64,000 nt of DNA from Amycolatopsis oliviviridis (GTDB taxonomy: Bacteria > Actinomycetota > Actinomycetes > Mycobacteriales > Pseudonocardiaceae), in NCBI RefSeq assembly GCF_014654365.1, contig NZ_BNAY01000001.1:1178001-1242000 (forward strand), read 5' to 3'. The notes under the pieces are model-generated. The model was not told the DNA's origin and did not search any database. It saw only the letters and a program-made list of their open reading frames with translations. How positions within the stretch are numbered: position 1 is the stretch's first letter; the number at the start of each line of letters is the position of its first letter. The translations under genes were made by a program, and so were the position numbers. Positions 17,521 through 25,179 of this stretch are shown here, in pieces.

Positions 17521-18978
17521 CTACCGGCCCGTGATGAAGACCGGGGTCGGTGAGGCCGGTACGCGCAGGGTTCCGTCACCTGATTCGACCGGCACCTCGA
17601 CACCGAAGACATCCACCGCTCGGGCGGTGGGATATGCCCATTCCCGCGTGAATTCGACCGCGGAGAACACATCGGTGTCCCAGCCGGCCGCGCGCTCCCA
17701 AGCGACCAGCAGTGGGGTGCGACCGGTTCGCGGGATCTCGAACAAGTACAGATCGGGCAGGTCCTCAACGCTGATCCTGTCGACTCGTTCAGCTCCTTCG
17801 AGGTGGCGAGCCAGCAGTTCGAACGTGTCGGCCGCCGGATACCGGTGCTCGATCAGGTCGCCGACGCGGTCCATCAGCCTGAGCTTGTCGAACATCAGCG
17901 CGCCCGCCACCCGGCTGCCGGAATCCAGTCGCCGTTCGTAGGACAGCGGAAAGGAGAGACTGCGCCGTGCGCCCGCGGACAGCGCCAGGATGGTGCGCAT
18001 CACCAGGTCCCGGCACGCCAGCCGGTGACGTTTCGCGTCCAGTTCGGCAGGACATCCGGCCATGAACATCTGCAACGTGGGCGGGAGTTCGCCCATTTTG
18101 CCGTAGAGCGCGACCATGGCGGGATCTTCCGCGGTCGCCAGGGTCTCCGCGGTGTCGGGCATCTGTACCTGCCCGAGAAACTGTCGCCGATGTACGGCCA
18201 GCACCTCGGTCAGATACGGCATGTTGCCGGGAAACTCGGTCGGTAACGGGCCGCCATGTTCGGCTACCACGACAGGTTTCCGGTATCCGTGCGCGGCCAT
18301 CTGCGTGTAGCAGGCCTCGACGAGCGCAGCGACCAGATAGGGATCGCCGTACGGGTGCACGTCGAAGATGTCGAAAAGCTCCGCGGCACCGTGCAGAACC
18401 TGACCGAAGAAGGCCGACCAGGTCTGGGCTCCGGCCGCGCCGTCACCGAGCATCGCTCCCGGCACCGCGCCGCCGAGGACCACCAGCGCATCAGGGGCGG
18501 CCCGTTTCACCGCGTCGCGAAAGAGCTTCAGGTGCGCCAGGTATTCCTCGGCGGTGCCATCCCAGAACAGGGGCAGGCACGGCTCGATCTCGCACTGCCA
18601 GAACCGAATCCTGCCTGCCGCGCGCTCCGCGAGCGCGTGCACGAACCATCCGTACCGGTCCGCGTCCGCCGCGGGTGAGGCAGGCAACCACCCCGTCGAA
18701 TGCCGGGTCGCCCACGGTGAGCCGGACACGACCGTCACCCAGGCTTCGACGGCACCATCGAGCTGATCCAGCATCGCGTCCACCGCGTCCCAGACGAACC
18801 GTCCAGGCTCCGGCTCCACCTGTGACCAGCAGACGTTCACCCGAACGATGTCCGCCCCCAGCCCGCGAGCCTGCGGCACGAACGTATCGGGCGGACCGAA
18901 CAGGCCGTACGACACACCTTGGACCACGCCGATCCGGATGTCCGGCAGCAGATCCCCTGCCGACAAGGTGTGGATCAT
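17521..18978 (-). CDS. Clan-A TIM-barrel glycoside hydrolase-like protein
   Basis: The 485-aa protein lacks a signal peptide. It shows a beta/alpha-barrel pattern: ADIVRVNVCWSQVEPEPG near the start, an acid/base region FWQCEIEPCLPLFWDGTAEE (E130/E132), FDIFDVHPYGDPYLV, and a likely nucleophile Glu in VVVAEHGGP near residue 262. This matches clan GH-A families related to GH5/GH39; the exact family and substrate are uncertain. GGAGG lies 7 bases before the ATG. It is divergent from a TetR gene, and two matching operators lie between them, so it is probably substrate-induced. Confidence 0.72.
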   Translation of the reverse strand: MIHTLSAGDLLPDIRIGVVQGVSYGLFGPPDTFVPQARGLGADIVRVNVCWSQVEPEPGRFVWDAVDAMLDQLDGAVEAWVTVVSGSPWATRHSTGWLPASPAADADRYGWFVHALAERAAGRIRFWQCEIEPCLPLFWDGTAEEYLAHLKLFRDAVKRAAPDALVVLGGAVPGAMLGDGAAGAQTWSAFFGQVLHGAAELFDIFDVHPYGDPYLVAALVEACYTQMAAHGYRKPVVVAEHGGPLPTEFPGNMPYLTEVLAVHRRQFLGQVQMPDTAETLATAEDPAMVALYGKMGELPPTLQMFMAGCPAELDAKRHRLACRDLVMRTILALSAGARRSLSFPLSYERRLDSGSRVAGALMFDKLRLMDRVGDLIEHRYPAADTFELLARHLEGAERVDRISVEDLPDLYLFEIPRTGRTPLLVAWERAAGWDTDVFSAVEFTREWAYPTARAVDVFGVEVPVESGDGTLRVPASPTPVFITGR

Positions 18979-19003
18979 CGGATACCTCCATGCTTGACAA
19001 CTT

Positions 19004-19077
19004 TAGGGGACTATTCGTCCCCTATGGCAGTCAAGTTAGCAGCCCTACGCGCTTTAGAGGACGGGGAGTCCCCTAAA
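19004..19077. promoter_or_regulatory. Two matching TetR operators, TAGGGGAC-N5-GTCCCCTA
   Basis: Site 1 has TAGGGGAC at 19004-19011 and GTCCCCTA at 19017-19024, a perfect 8-bp repeat with a 5-nt spacer. Site 2 has TTTAGAGGAC at 19053-19062 and GTCCCCTAAA at 19068-19077, with the same 5-nt spacer and one mismatch in 10. Site 2 runs into the TAAAAT -10 box (19074-19079) of the TetR gene, and site 1 lies 26 bp before the hydrolase start, so one repressor could close both promoters. Confidence 0.78.
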
Positions 19078-19079
19078 AT
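19074..19079 (+). promoter_or_regulatory. -10 box of leaderless TetR promoter
   Basis: TAAAAT ends 6 nt before the ATG at 19086. It overlaps the right half of the second operator, the expected layout for autorepression. Confidence 0.5.
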
Positions 19080-19085
19080 GGCGGG

Positions 19086-19703
19086 ATGGTCGTTCCCTCA
19101 CCATCAGGCGGCATCGAGGATCCACGGCGGGCGTCCCGACGCCGCGGCGCCGAGCTGGAACAGGCGATCCTGCAGGCCACACTGAACGAACTGCTCGATG
19201 GCGGTTACGCGAACCTGACCATCGATCGGGTCGCCGCTCGCGCCGGCACCAACAAATCAGCGGTCTACCGTCGCTGGCCTCACCGCGCGCCCTTGGCGGT
19301 GGCCGCATACCGCCACGCCGCAGTGGTGGAAGACCTGCCCGACACCGGCGACCTGCGCACCGACGCACTCGCCTTGCTGCGTGCCGCGGCCGAGCGAATC
19401 GCGTCGCCACAAGGCGAGGTGCTGCGCATTCTCGCCGCGGAGATCCGCGACGAGCCGGAACTGCTGCGCGAGGCTCGCGATCAGCTCGTGGAGTCCGGTA
19501 CGCGGCGATGGCTCACGGTTCTGGGTCGCGCGGTCGACCGCGGTCAGGCCCGCCCGGAGGCACTCGCGCCCCGCATGGCGACCGTCGCCCTCGACCTGCT
19601 CCGCAACGAATATCTCGTCCGCGACGTGACCGTCATCCCGGACAGCACACTCACCGAGATCATCGACACCATCTATCTCCCGCTCGTGCGAACGCACCCC
19701 TGA
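19086..19703 (+). CDS. TetR/AcrR-family regulator of the divergent hydrolase
   Basis: The 205-aa protein has an N-terminal TetR HTH (LEQAILQATLNELLDGGYAN then LTIDRVAARAGTNKSAVYRR) at residues 23-66 and a TetR_C_16-like helical ligand domain. It should bind the paired TAGGGGAC operators and repress itself and the clan-A hydrolase. The inducer is probably a sugar or glycoside released by that enzyme, but this is inferred. It is followed by a convergent TetR gene. Confidence 0.92.
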   Translation: MVVPSPSGGIEDPRRASRRRGAELEQAILQATLNELLDGGYANLTIDRVAARAGTNKSAVYRRWPHRAPLAVAAYRHAAVVEDLPDTGDLRTDALALLRAAAERIASPQGEVLRILAAEIRDEPELLREARDQLVESGTRRWLTVLGRAVDRGQARPEALAPRMATVALDLLRNEYLVRDVTVIPDSTLTEIIDTIYLPLVRTHP

Positions 19704-19739
19704 ACTGGCCGACTTCACACCCGGTAACCCTCACCTGAC

Positions 19740-19754
19740 TGACACTGAGTGCCA
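19740..19754. promoter_or_regulatory. TGACACTGAGTGCCA element, downstream copy
   Basis: This near-palindrome (centre CACT-G-AGTG) is identical over 14 bases to the copy at 20533-20546. It lies 12 bp past the stop of the minus-strand TetR gene at 19767, between two convergent genes, where no promoter is expected. Confidence 0.55.
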
Positions 19755-19766
19755 GTGCGGACCGTT

Positions 19767-20504
19767 CTATTTGTCGTTCAGGGCGGCGTTCACCTTCGCA
19801 ATGACAGCGTGCAGCGGCGTCGCCGTGCTCATCACTGCCACGACGGTGGTTTCCTCCCCGGCGGGGACCGCGGCGCCTTCGGCACGGAACGCGTCGATGA
19901 CGAGCGCGAAGGCTTCGGCCGCACTGGCGGTGATGTCGTCCTGGCCGCCGCTGCGCAGCCAGCGGCGGAGCACGTGGTTGTTGGCGGCCGCGATCGCCGC
20001 GGCCGCCACGTCCGCCCGCAGGCTCGCGGTCTCGTCGCCCTGCTCCGCGAACCGCGCCCGCAGGTAGCGCGCGAGTACCCGCTGATAGCGGTCGACGGTC
20101 GCGACCTCTTTGTCCCGCAACGAAGTCACTGTCCGCGTCAGGGTGAACCGCTTGAGCGAAACGTCGAGTTCCGCGGCGTAGGACTCGAGGACCAGGCTGA
20201 CCGCGGCGCACGCCATCTCGACCGGGTCCCGCCCCGGGTCCGCGCCGGCGAAGGTGTCTTCCATCTCGGCCACGATCTCGTCGTGGTTGGCGAAGAGCAC
20301 CTCGTCCTTGGAGTCGAAATACCGGAAGAACGTGCGCCGCCCCACCCCCGCCGCGGCGGCGATCTCATCCACCGTCGTGGCTTCGTACCCCTTGGCCACG
20401 AATAGGTCCACGGCCGCGGCGGCGAGCGCGCGACGCAGGCGTCGCCTGCCTGCGGGAGTCGCCCCGGCTCTGGTCACCGGCGCTCGGCGCGGCGAATCGG
20501 TCAT
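19767..20504 (-). CDS. TetR-family transcriptional regulator
   Basis: The 245-aa protein has an N-terminal basic tail, then the TetR HTH at about residues 24-68 (LRRALAAAAVDLFVAKGYEA then EIAAAAGVGRRTFFRYFDSK). A long C-terminal helical domain follows. The GVGRRTFFRYF recognition helix is the AcrR/MtrR type. Its own promoter region contains one copy of TGACACTGAGTGCC and a second copy lies just past its stop codon. The divergent gene at 20610 is the closest candidate target. Confidence 0.9.
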   Translation of the reverse strand: MTDSPRRAPVTRAGATPAGRRRLRRALAAAAVDLFVAKGYEATTVDEIAAAAGVGRRTFFRYFDSKDEVLFANHDEIVAEMEDTFAGADPGRDPVEMACAAVSLVLESYAAELDVSLKRFTLTRTVTSLRDKEVATVDRYQRVLARYLRARFAEQGDETASLRADVAAAAIAAANNHVLRRWLRSGGQDDITASAAEAFALVIDAFRAEGAAVPAGEETTVVAVMSTATPLHAVIAKVNAALNDK

Positions 20505-20532
20505 AGCGGGACGGTAGCAGCCGACTTGCTAG

Positions 20533-20547
20533 TGACACTGAGTGCCG
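20533..20547. promoter_or_regulatory. TGACACTGAGTGCC element, promoter copy
   Basis: The near-palindrome lies 28 bp before the TetR start, about where the -35 region would be; TACCGT at 20511-20516 on the minus strand could be the -10 box, 6 nt from the ATG at 20504. Autoregulation by the TetR protein is the simplest reading. Confidence 0.6.
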
Positions 20548-20609
20548 TTAGGCTGTCGAGGACTACCGGGGTTTCCTGTCCCCATCCCGCCGTTCGGAAG
20601 GCGCCGACG

Positions 20610-21074
20610 ATGTCGCTGGACCAGCAAGTGCTTCCGGACGAGTCCCTGGCACGGGATTCGATCCGTCCCCGCGGCGACGCCTTCTACGGCCGCCTCTTCG
20701 GCTGGTCGCTGAAATGGCGTGGCTCGCAGCCGTTCCTGGTGCTGGAGAACGGCATCTGCGCGGTGACGCTGCCCAAGATCCACGGCAATCAGGTCCTCGT
20801 CCGGCTCGCCGAGACCGGCTGCGCGGGGCCCGCCATGGCGGTGCTGACCCAGCAGGGCCCGCGAGTCGCCGTGCTCGCGGAGTCCGACGGGCTGATCCCG
20901 CCTCGGATCTCGCTGCCGCCGCACGTCGAAGTGCTCGCCTGGGGTGCGCTGCTCCCCCTGCCCGCCGACTCCGGACGCGTCGAGGCCCACGCGGAATGGC
21001 TCGTGGAGCCCGATCCCCGTCAGCGGTGGCTTCCCAGCCTCGACGCGGTCCTTTCGGGCGTGCGGCCGAGGTAG
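20610..21074 (+). CDS. Hypothetical protein, 154 aa
   Basis: A soluble protein with no signal peptide, no membrane span and no recognised motif. It has hydrophobic strands (FLVLENGICAVTLP, AMAVLTQQGPRVAVLAESDG) and a Pro-rich segment (LIPPRISLPPHVEVLAWGAL). The ATG at 20610 is chosen because GGAAGG lies 8 bases upstream; a longer frame from 20526 would begin inside the promoter and the TGACACTGAGTGCC element. It resembles small proteins found next to regulators in actinomycetes, but I do not assign a function. Confidence 0.6.
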   Translation: MSLDQQVLPDESLARDSIRPRGDAFYGRLFGWSLKWRGSQPFLVLENGICAVTLPKIHGNQVLVRLAETGCAGPAMAVLTQQGPRVAVLAESDGLIPPRISLPPHVEVLAWGALLPLPADSGRVEAHAEWLVEPDPRQRWLPSLDAVLSGVRPR

Positions 21075-21077
21075 CGC

Positions 21078-21806
21078 TCACGCCGCCACCGAGGCCTGGG
21101 CCGATACCAGCAGGGCTCCACCGTCCGATTCGGACAGTGTGATCTCGATGCTCGCGCCTTCGGCCAACGGCGGCAGGTCGCACAGGGTCACGCGACCGAT
21201 CAGCCGTTGCCCGCTGCGCGCGTTCGCCGATGCGGAACGATGGAGTTCGATCCCCGAGCGGCGCCACACGCGGACGGTGCCCGACGGCACCGGCCGGGTA
21301 CGCCACCGGCTTCCGCACCAGGCCGCGAGCGCGGCACCCGCCGTATTGCACAGCACGTCGTCCAGCGATCCGACCCGGCCGGCGCCCTGCCAGACCTGAA
21401 GGCATTCGATCGACACGGACGCCACGAACGCCGTGAAGACGATCCTCGGCACCGGCCTCGCCCAGCCGAAGCGCACCGGCGACAGCGCCGCGAGCGGTGC
21501 CAGCAGGAAGACGTTGCCTGCCAACTGAACCAGGGCGAGGTCGGGGTGATCACTGAAGACGGGCAGGACGTCCGCCAGCAGGTGAAGACTCACCGACGAA
21601 CCACGCCCGACCGTCGGCGCCGGGACGAAAACGATCAGAAGCACCGCGAAAAGCGAAGCCAGCAAAGCGAAATCCAGCACGACCACGAAGGCACGACGCC
21701 GTTTCCCGCGAAGCCGCGCCACGAATTCGGCGACGCCCGCACCGGCCGCGGCGGCGAGCAGCGACCACGGTGCGGCCTCGGAGAATGCCTGCCACCACCA
21801 TCCCAT
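21078..21806 (-). CDS. VanZ-like membrane protein
   Basis: The 242-aa protein has four to five membrane spans in the first 165 residues, with the VanZ signature region LAGNVFLLAPLAALSPVRFG and ASVSIECLQVWQGAGRVGSL followed by DDVLCNTAGAALA. VanZ in enterococci gives low-level teicoplanin resistance by an unknown mechanism; most actinomycete homologues are uncharacterised. Unusual here is a soluble C-terminal tail of about 75 residues (170-242). AAGGGGAG lies just upstream of the ATG. It converges with the hypothetical gene at 20610, leaving a 3-bp gap. Confidence 0.82.
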   Translation of the reverse strand: MGWWWQAFSEAAPWSLLAAAAGAGVAEFVARLRGKRRRAFVVVLDFALLASLFAVLLIVFVPAPTVGRGSSVSLHLLADVLPVFSDHPDLALVQLAGNVFLLAPLAALSPVRFGWARPVPRIVFTAFVASVSIECLQVWQGAGRVGSLDDVLCNTAGAALAAWCGSRWRTRPVPSGTVRVWRRSGIELHRSASANARSGQRLIGRVTLCDLPPLAEGASIEITLSESDGGALLVSAQASVAA

Positions 21807-21930
21807 GCACTCCCCTTTCGCCGATGATCGTCTTCGGCGAGGGTGGCAGGATCGTGAAGGCCAGACAAGAACCCTGACTATTGTCGGTGAATAACTACCA
21901 TCTACGTCGATAGTTCACGGGCTTCGATTG

Positions 21931-22536
21931 TCACGGGCGTGCGTTCAGGGCGGGCCCGATCCAGCGGTGGACGAGGACGCGGAGTTCGTCGTCGGTGTGC
22001 GGCGGCGTCGAGGGATACTGCAGGAACGAGAGGAACAGCCGCATCAGCGTTTCCGCGAGCCCCTCGAAGTCTGCGTCGGTAGTGACGCCCACCGCGGCCC
22101 AGTCGATCGGCACGTTCCGAAGGATCCGCGCGCCCAGCGAGAAGGACTGCGACGACGTGACCGCGACGGTGAAGACGTCGGCTTCGCCCGCTTTCAGGAG
22201 CAGCCCCAGGTGGGGATCGTCGGGGACCGCCCGGACGCCGAACACCACGGATTCCGCGGCGACCTCGGCGGCGGTGCCGAACGAGGCCAGATGCCGTTCC
22301 ATGCGTCTGGCGAACTCTTCGACCCGGTCCAGCGCGACAGCGCCGAGGATGTCGGCCAAGCTCGGGAAGTAGCGATAGACGGTCTGCCGGGTGATGCCCG
22401 CTTCGGCGGCGACGTCGGAGAGGCTGGTCTTGGCGAGGCCGACGCGGTCGATGCAGGCAGTCGCCGCCTCGACGATCCGGCGGCGAGCCTCCTGCTCGGT
22501 TCCGGGCGGGTTGCCCTGCCATCCGTGGTGCCCCAT
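21931..22536 (-). CDS. TetR-family regulator, last gene of flavoprotein operon
   Basis: The 201-aa protein has a TetR HTH at residues 18-62 (EARRRIVEAATACIDRVGLA then DVAAEAGITRQTVYRYFPSL). The remaining helices form the ligand domain. It lies 27 bp after the membrane-protein gene in the same direction, so it is probably co-transcribed with the flavoprotein and membrane protein. The 14-bp inverted repeat at 25122-25170 at the head of the operon is its likely target. Confidence 0.9.
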   Translation of the reverse strand: MGHHGWQGNPPGTEQEARRRIVEAATACIDRVGLAKTSLSDVAAEAGITRQTVYRYFPSLADILGAVALDRVEEFARRMERHLASFGTAAEVAAESVVFGVRAVPDDPHLGLLLKAGEADVFTVAVTSSQSFSLGARILRNVPIDWAAVGVTTDADFEGLAETLMRLFLSFLQYPSTPPHTDDELRVLVHRWIGPALNARP

Positions 22537-22563
22537 GGCTTCATCTTTCCCGAACGGCGGATC

Positions 22564-23637
22564 TCAGGCGATGGCAGGTGTCCCGCGACGGACGCGGTAC
22601 AGCGCGGTGAGCATCAGGCCGGCGGCCGCGAAGCAGGCCAGCACGTAGAGCCCGCTCCCGATCGGGGTGCCGTCTTCGGTGACTCCGTCCTCGGCGGAGA
22701 GGTAGGCAGGCAGGGCGCCCAGCCAGAACACGGCCATCCCGGCCAGGTAGACGGCGGGATAGATTCGGGCGAAGGGCGCCAACGGTTCGCCGGGACCGCG
22801 ATGCCGGGCGAAGATCCAGGTGCCTGCCACCCACAGCAGCGCCAGCTCGGTACCGAGGACCCAGGCCTGCGCGGTCGTGTTCCCGTCGAACAGGCTCGAC
22901 GGGAGACCGGCGATCGCCATGGTCGGCGGGGTGAGGACACCCGCCAGCGCGATGCGCCCCGCGAGCGACCATCCTCGCCGCGGTCCGCCGGCCAGCCGTA
23001 TCACCAGCCAGGTCATGGCACCCATCGACACGGAGGCGAAGAGCAGCATGCTGTTCATGGGCACCGAATCCAGCGCGGGGTGGTTGACGATCCGGTTGCC
23101 GCCGTTCCAGGCCCACCACTTCAGCTGGGGGCCGAGGTGATCGAAAACCTCGTAGAAGAGCTGGCAGGCGAAGGCGACCGCCACCGAGCCGATCAGCGCG
23201 CCCCTGGCCCGGAAGATCCCGAGCGACCGGACGAGTTCGTAGGCGAGCTGGCTGATCATCGGGTAGAACGCCACGATGTAGAGCGGCAGCCGGTCCCACA
23301 TGAACTGAACGGTGAACCGGTTGTGGGCGAAGATGAAGCCGTACTGGCTCTCCAATCCGAACCATTCCGGGAAGTACAGCGGCGGCTCGATGACGAAGAG
23401 GTAGACCAGCGAGGCGCACCACAGGGCCAGGTTGGTCGAATCGCCCTGACGGTGTCGTCGGATGGCGTGCACCAGCGCGAAGATCGCACCCCCGAGGACG
23501 AGCAGTTCCAGCAGCGGCATCGTCCAGTGCGCCGCGTCCCATGGTGGACGGAGCGAGAGCCAGGGCGAGACGTCGTGACAGTCGAACCCGAGTCCGCGGG
23601 TGACGGCTTCGGCGTCCGGCCCGCATACGGCGCTCAT
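22564..23637 (-). CDS. Polytopic membrane protein of unknown function
   Basis: The 357-aa protein has about nine to ten hydrophobic segments (for example MPLLELLVLGGAIFALVHAI and LWCASLVYLFVIEPPLYFPE). It starts at ATG 23637 in an ATGA overlap with the flavoprotein gene, which implies translational coupling and a shared pathway. Aromatic-rich loops (LKWWAWNGGNRIVNHPAL, EWFGLESQYGF) are distinctive. I do not recognise the family. Possible roles are a transporter for, or membrane partner of, the flavoprotein acting on a lipid or terpenoid; this is inference. A longer open frame running back over the flavoprotein is a shadow. Confidence 0.75.
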   Translation of the reverse strand: MSAVCGPDAEAVTRGLGFDCHDVSPWLSLRPPWDAAHWTMPLLELLVLGGAIFALVHAIRRHRQGDSTNLALWCASLVYLFVIEPPLYFPEWFGLESQYGFIFAHNRFTVQFMWDRLPLYIVAFYPMISQLAYELVRSLGIFRARGALIGSVAVAFACQLFYEVFDHLGPQLKWWAWNGGNRIVNHPALDSVPMNSMLLFASVSMGAMTWLVIRLAGGPRRGWSLAGRIALAGVLTPPTMAIAGLPSSLFDGNTTAQAWVLGTELALLWVAGTWIFARHRGPGEPLAPFARIYPAVYLAGMAVFWLGALPAYLSAEDGVTEDGTPIGSGLYVLACFAAAGLMLTALYRVRRGTPAIA

Positions 23638-25106
23638 CGGGTGACCGCCGGTTTCGCGGCGCCGCCTTCCGGTGAGTAGTCCGTGACCGGCGGCTCGGCG
23701 CGGGCATCGAAGTCGAAGGGGATCCGGTGCCGCCCCAGTGCGGCCCGGATCCGGTAGCGCAGGAGTCCCGCGAGCACCCGCGGGTTCGTCATCATGTCGC
23801 GCAGCGACTCGTCGAGGTTGAACACCTTCGCGAAGTGCTCGTCGACGACGTCGTCCTCGCGGGCGGCGCCGACGATGAGCCTGAACGCCGGTCCGGACAT
23901 CGCCGAGAGAAGTCGGCGCTTCCACTCCCCCGCCTTCTCGGTGCCCACCGCGCAGGCGTAGCCCTGGTCCCGCGCCATCGCCAGACTCCACGGCACGTTG
24001 AGCAGCTTTCTCTGCGCGGCAAGGAAAGCAGTGGAGAATCGCGCGTCGAGACGGTCGGCGCGGGCGAGGTGCTCGCGCAGCAGCAGCGCCGATCCCGCGG
24101 CGGAGCTGATGCCCTGCGCGTAGAACGGGTTGAACGCGCAGATCGAGTCGCCGACGAACGCCAGGCGCTTCGGCGGGGTGCGGAGCTTGTCGTACCGTCG
24201 CCACTTGTTGCCGGTGGACCGGGTCAAGTGGACTTCGGAGGTCGGAGTGGACCGGTCCATCGCGGCCGCGAACAGCGGCGCCCGCACCCGGCGGGCCGAC
24301 TCGACGAACGCCTCGGTCGTCCGCGGCATTTCGAGTCCCCATGAACCCATGCACGCGATGACCCGGTTGCCCTCGATCGGGAAGAAGTTCACCAGGAACT
24401 CGTGCTCGTCCGGATGCGTGCCCTTGTGGGGTGTCGGCATGATCACCAGGTGCTGCCACCACCAGGACCCGGGTCGTTCGTCGGGTGCGGGCAGGTCGTA
24501 CCAACGCGAGGTGTAGGTGACCTTCGCGTCGAGGGTCCGCACTTCGGGCTCGGGCCAGCCGGCCGCCGCCAGCCAAGCACCGACGGAGGAACCGCGGCCC
24601 ATCGCGTCCACCACGAAATCGGCGGCGATGTGCTCGTCGCGGTCGGAGAGGGCGACCCCGGTGATTTCGCCGTCCCGGGTGGTCAAGCCGCTCACCGCGA
24701 CACCTTCGCGGATCACGACGTTGGGCAGCTCCCGGACCTTGTCGCGCAGCACGCGCTCGATGAGGATGCGCGAGCTGTAGATCATCGTCATCGCGCTGCG
24801 TTTCCGGGCCGACCAGCCCTCGCCGTCGAGATAGGCGGCGTCCATGGAAGGCATGAGATGCAGTCCGCCGGCGGCGATCAGGTCGTCCTCGAACCCGGGG
24901 AACAGCGCACCGATCGCGCGGCGGCCCGAGTTCAGCAGGAAATGCGGATGCTTGCTCTGCGGAACCCCGCGCCGATGTTCGGCCTCGGCGGGGAGCTCGT
25001 CGCGTTCGAGGACCAGCACCTCGTCGAAATACGGGGCGAGTGCTCCTGCGGTGCAGAGACCGGCGGCGCTGCCACCGAGGACGACAGCCGTCTTGCCGAG
25101 CCGCAT
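23634..25106 (-). CDS. FAD-dependent oxidoreductase (UbiH/geranylgeranyl-reductase-like)
   Basis: The 490-aa protein begins MRLGKTAVVLGGSAAGLCTA, a GxGxxA-type FAD motif, and has RRGVPQSKHPHFLLNSGRRA, VVDAMGRGSSVGAWLAAAGW and FVGDSICAFNPFYAQGISSA (the GD motif, with SICAFNP in place of AAH). It matches the flavoprotein group of squalene-epoxidase/tryptophan-halogenase-like fold often called FAD-dependent oxidoreductase. The substrate may be lipophilic, given the coupled membrane protein. ATG at 25106 has GGGAG nine bases upstream; a TTG at 25115 is a weaker alternative. First gene of the operon. Confidence 0.86.
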   Translation of the reverse strand: MRLGKTAVVLGGSAAGLCTAGALAPYFDEVLVLERDELPAEAEHRRGVPQSKHPHFLLNSGRRAIGALFPGFEDDLIAAGGLHLMPSMDAAYLDGEGWSARKRSAMTMIYSSRILIERVLRDKVRELPNVVIREGVAVSGLTTRDGEITGVALSDRDEHIAADFVVDAMGRGSSVGAWLAAAGWPEPEVRTLDAKVTYTSRWYDLPAPDERPGSWWWQHLVIMPTPHKGTHPDEHEFLVNFFPIEGNRVIACMGSWGLEMPRTTEAFVESARRVRAPLFAAAMDRSTPTSEVHLTRSTGNKWRRYDKLRTPPKRLAFVGDSICAFNPFYAQGISSAAGSALLLREHLARADRLDARFSTAFLAAQRKLLNVPWSLAMARDQGYACAVGTEKAGEWKRRLLSAMSGPAFRLIVGAAREDDVVDEHFAKVFNLDESLRDMMTNPRVLAGLLRYRIRAALGRHRIPFDFDARAEPPVTDYSPEGGAAKPAVTR

Positions 25107-25121
25107 ACGGATCAACTCCCA

Positions 25122-25170
25122 GCGTCATTCATACAGATTGACAACTGCCGTATGAATGTATGAATGACGC
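25122..25170. promoter_or_regulatory. 14-bp inverted repeat with extra half-site (operator)
   Basis: GCGTCATTCATACA at 25122-25135 is repeated inverted, without mismatch, at 25157-25170, with 21 nt between. A third half-site, GTATGAATG at 25150-25158, lies inside the spacer in direct orientation with the right arm. It lies 15 bp before the flavoprotein start and 9 bp past the stop of the T6P-synthase gene. The TetR protein at 21931 is the best candidate ligand. Confidence 0.75.
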
Positions 25171-25179
25171 CGGGCACTG

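Noticed and set aside
22564..25128. 854-codon frame joining the membrane protein to the region upstream
   Set aside because: The N-terminal 490 codons lie across the flavoprotein in another frame and are Arg-rich without motifs. The membrane protein starts at 23637.
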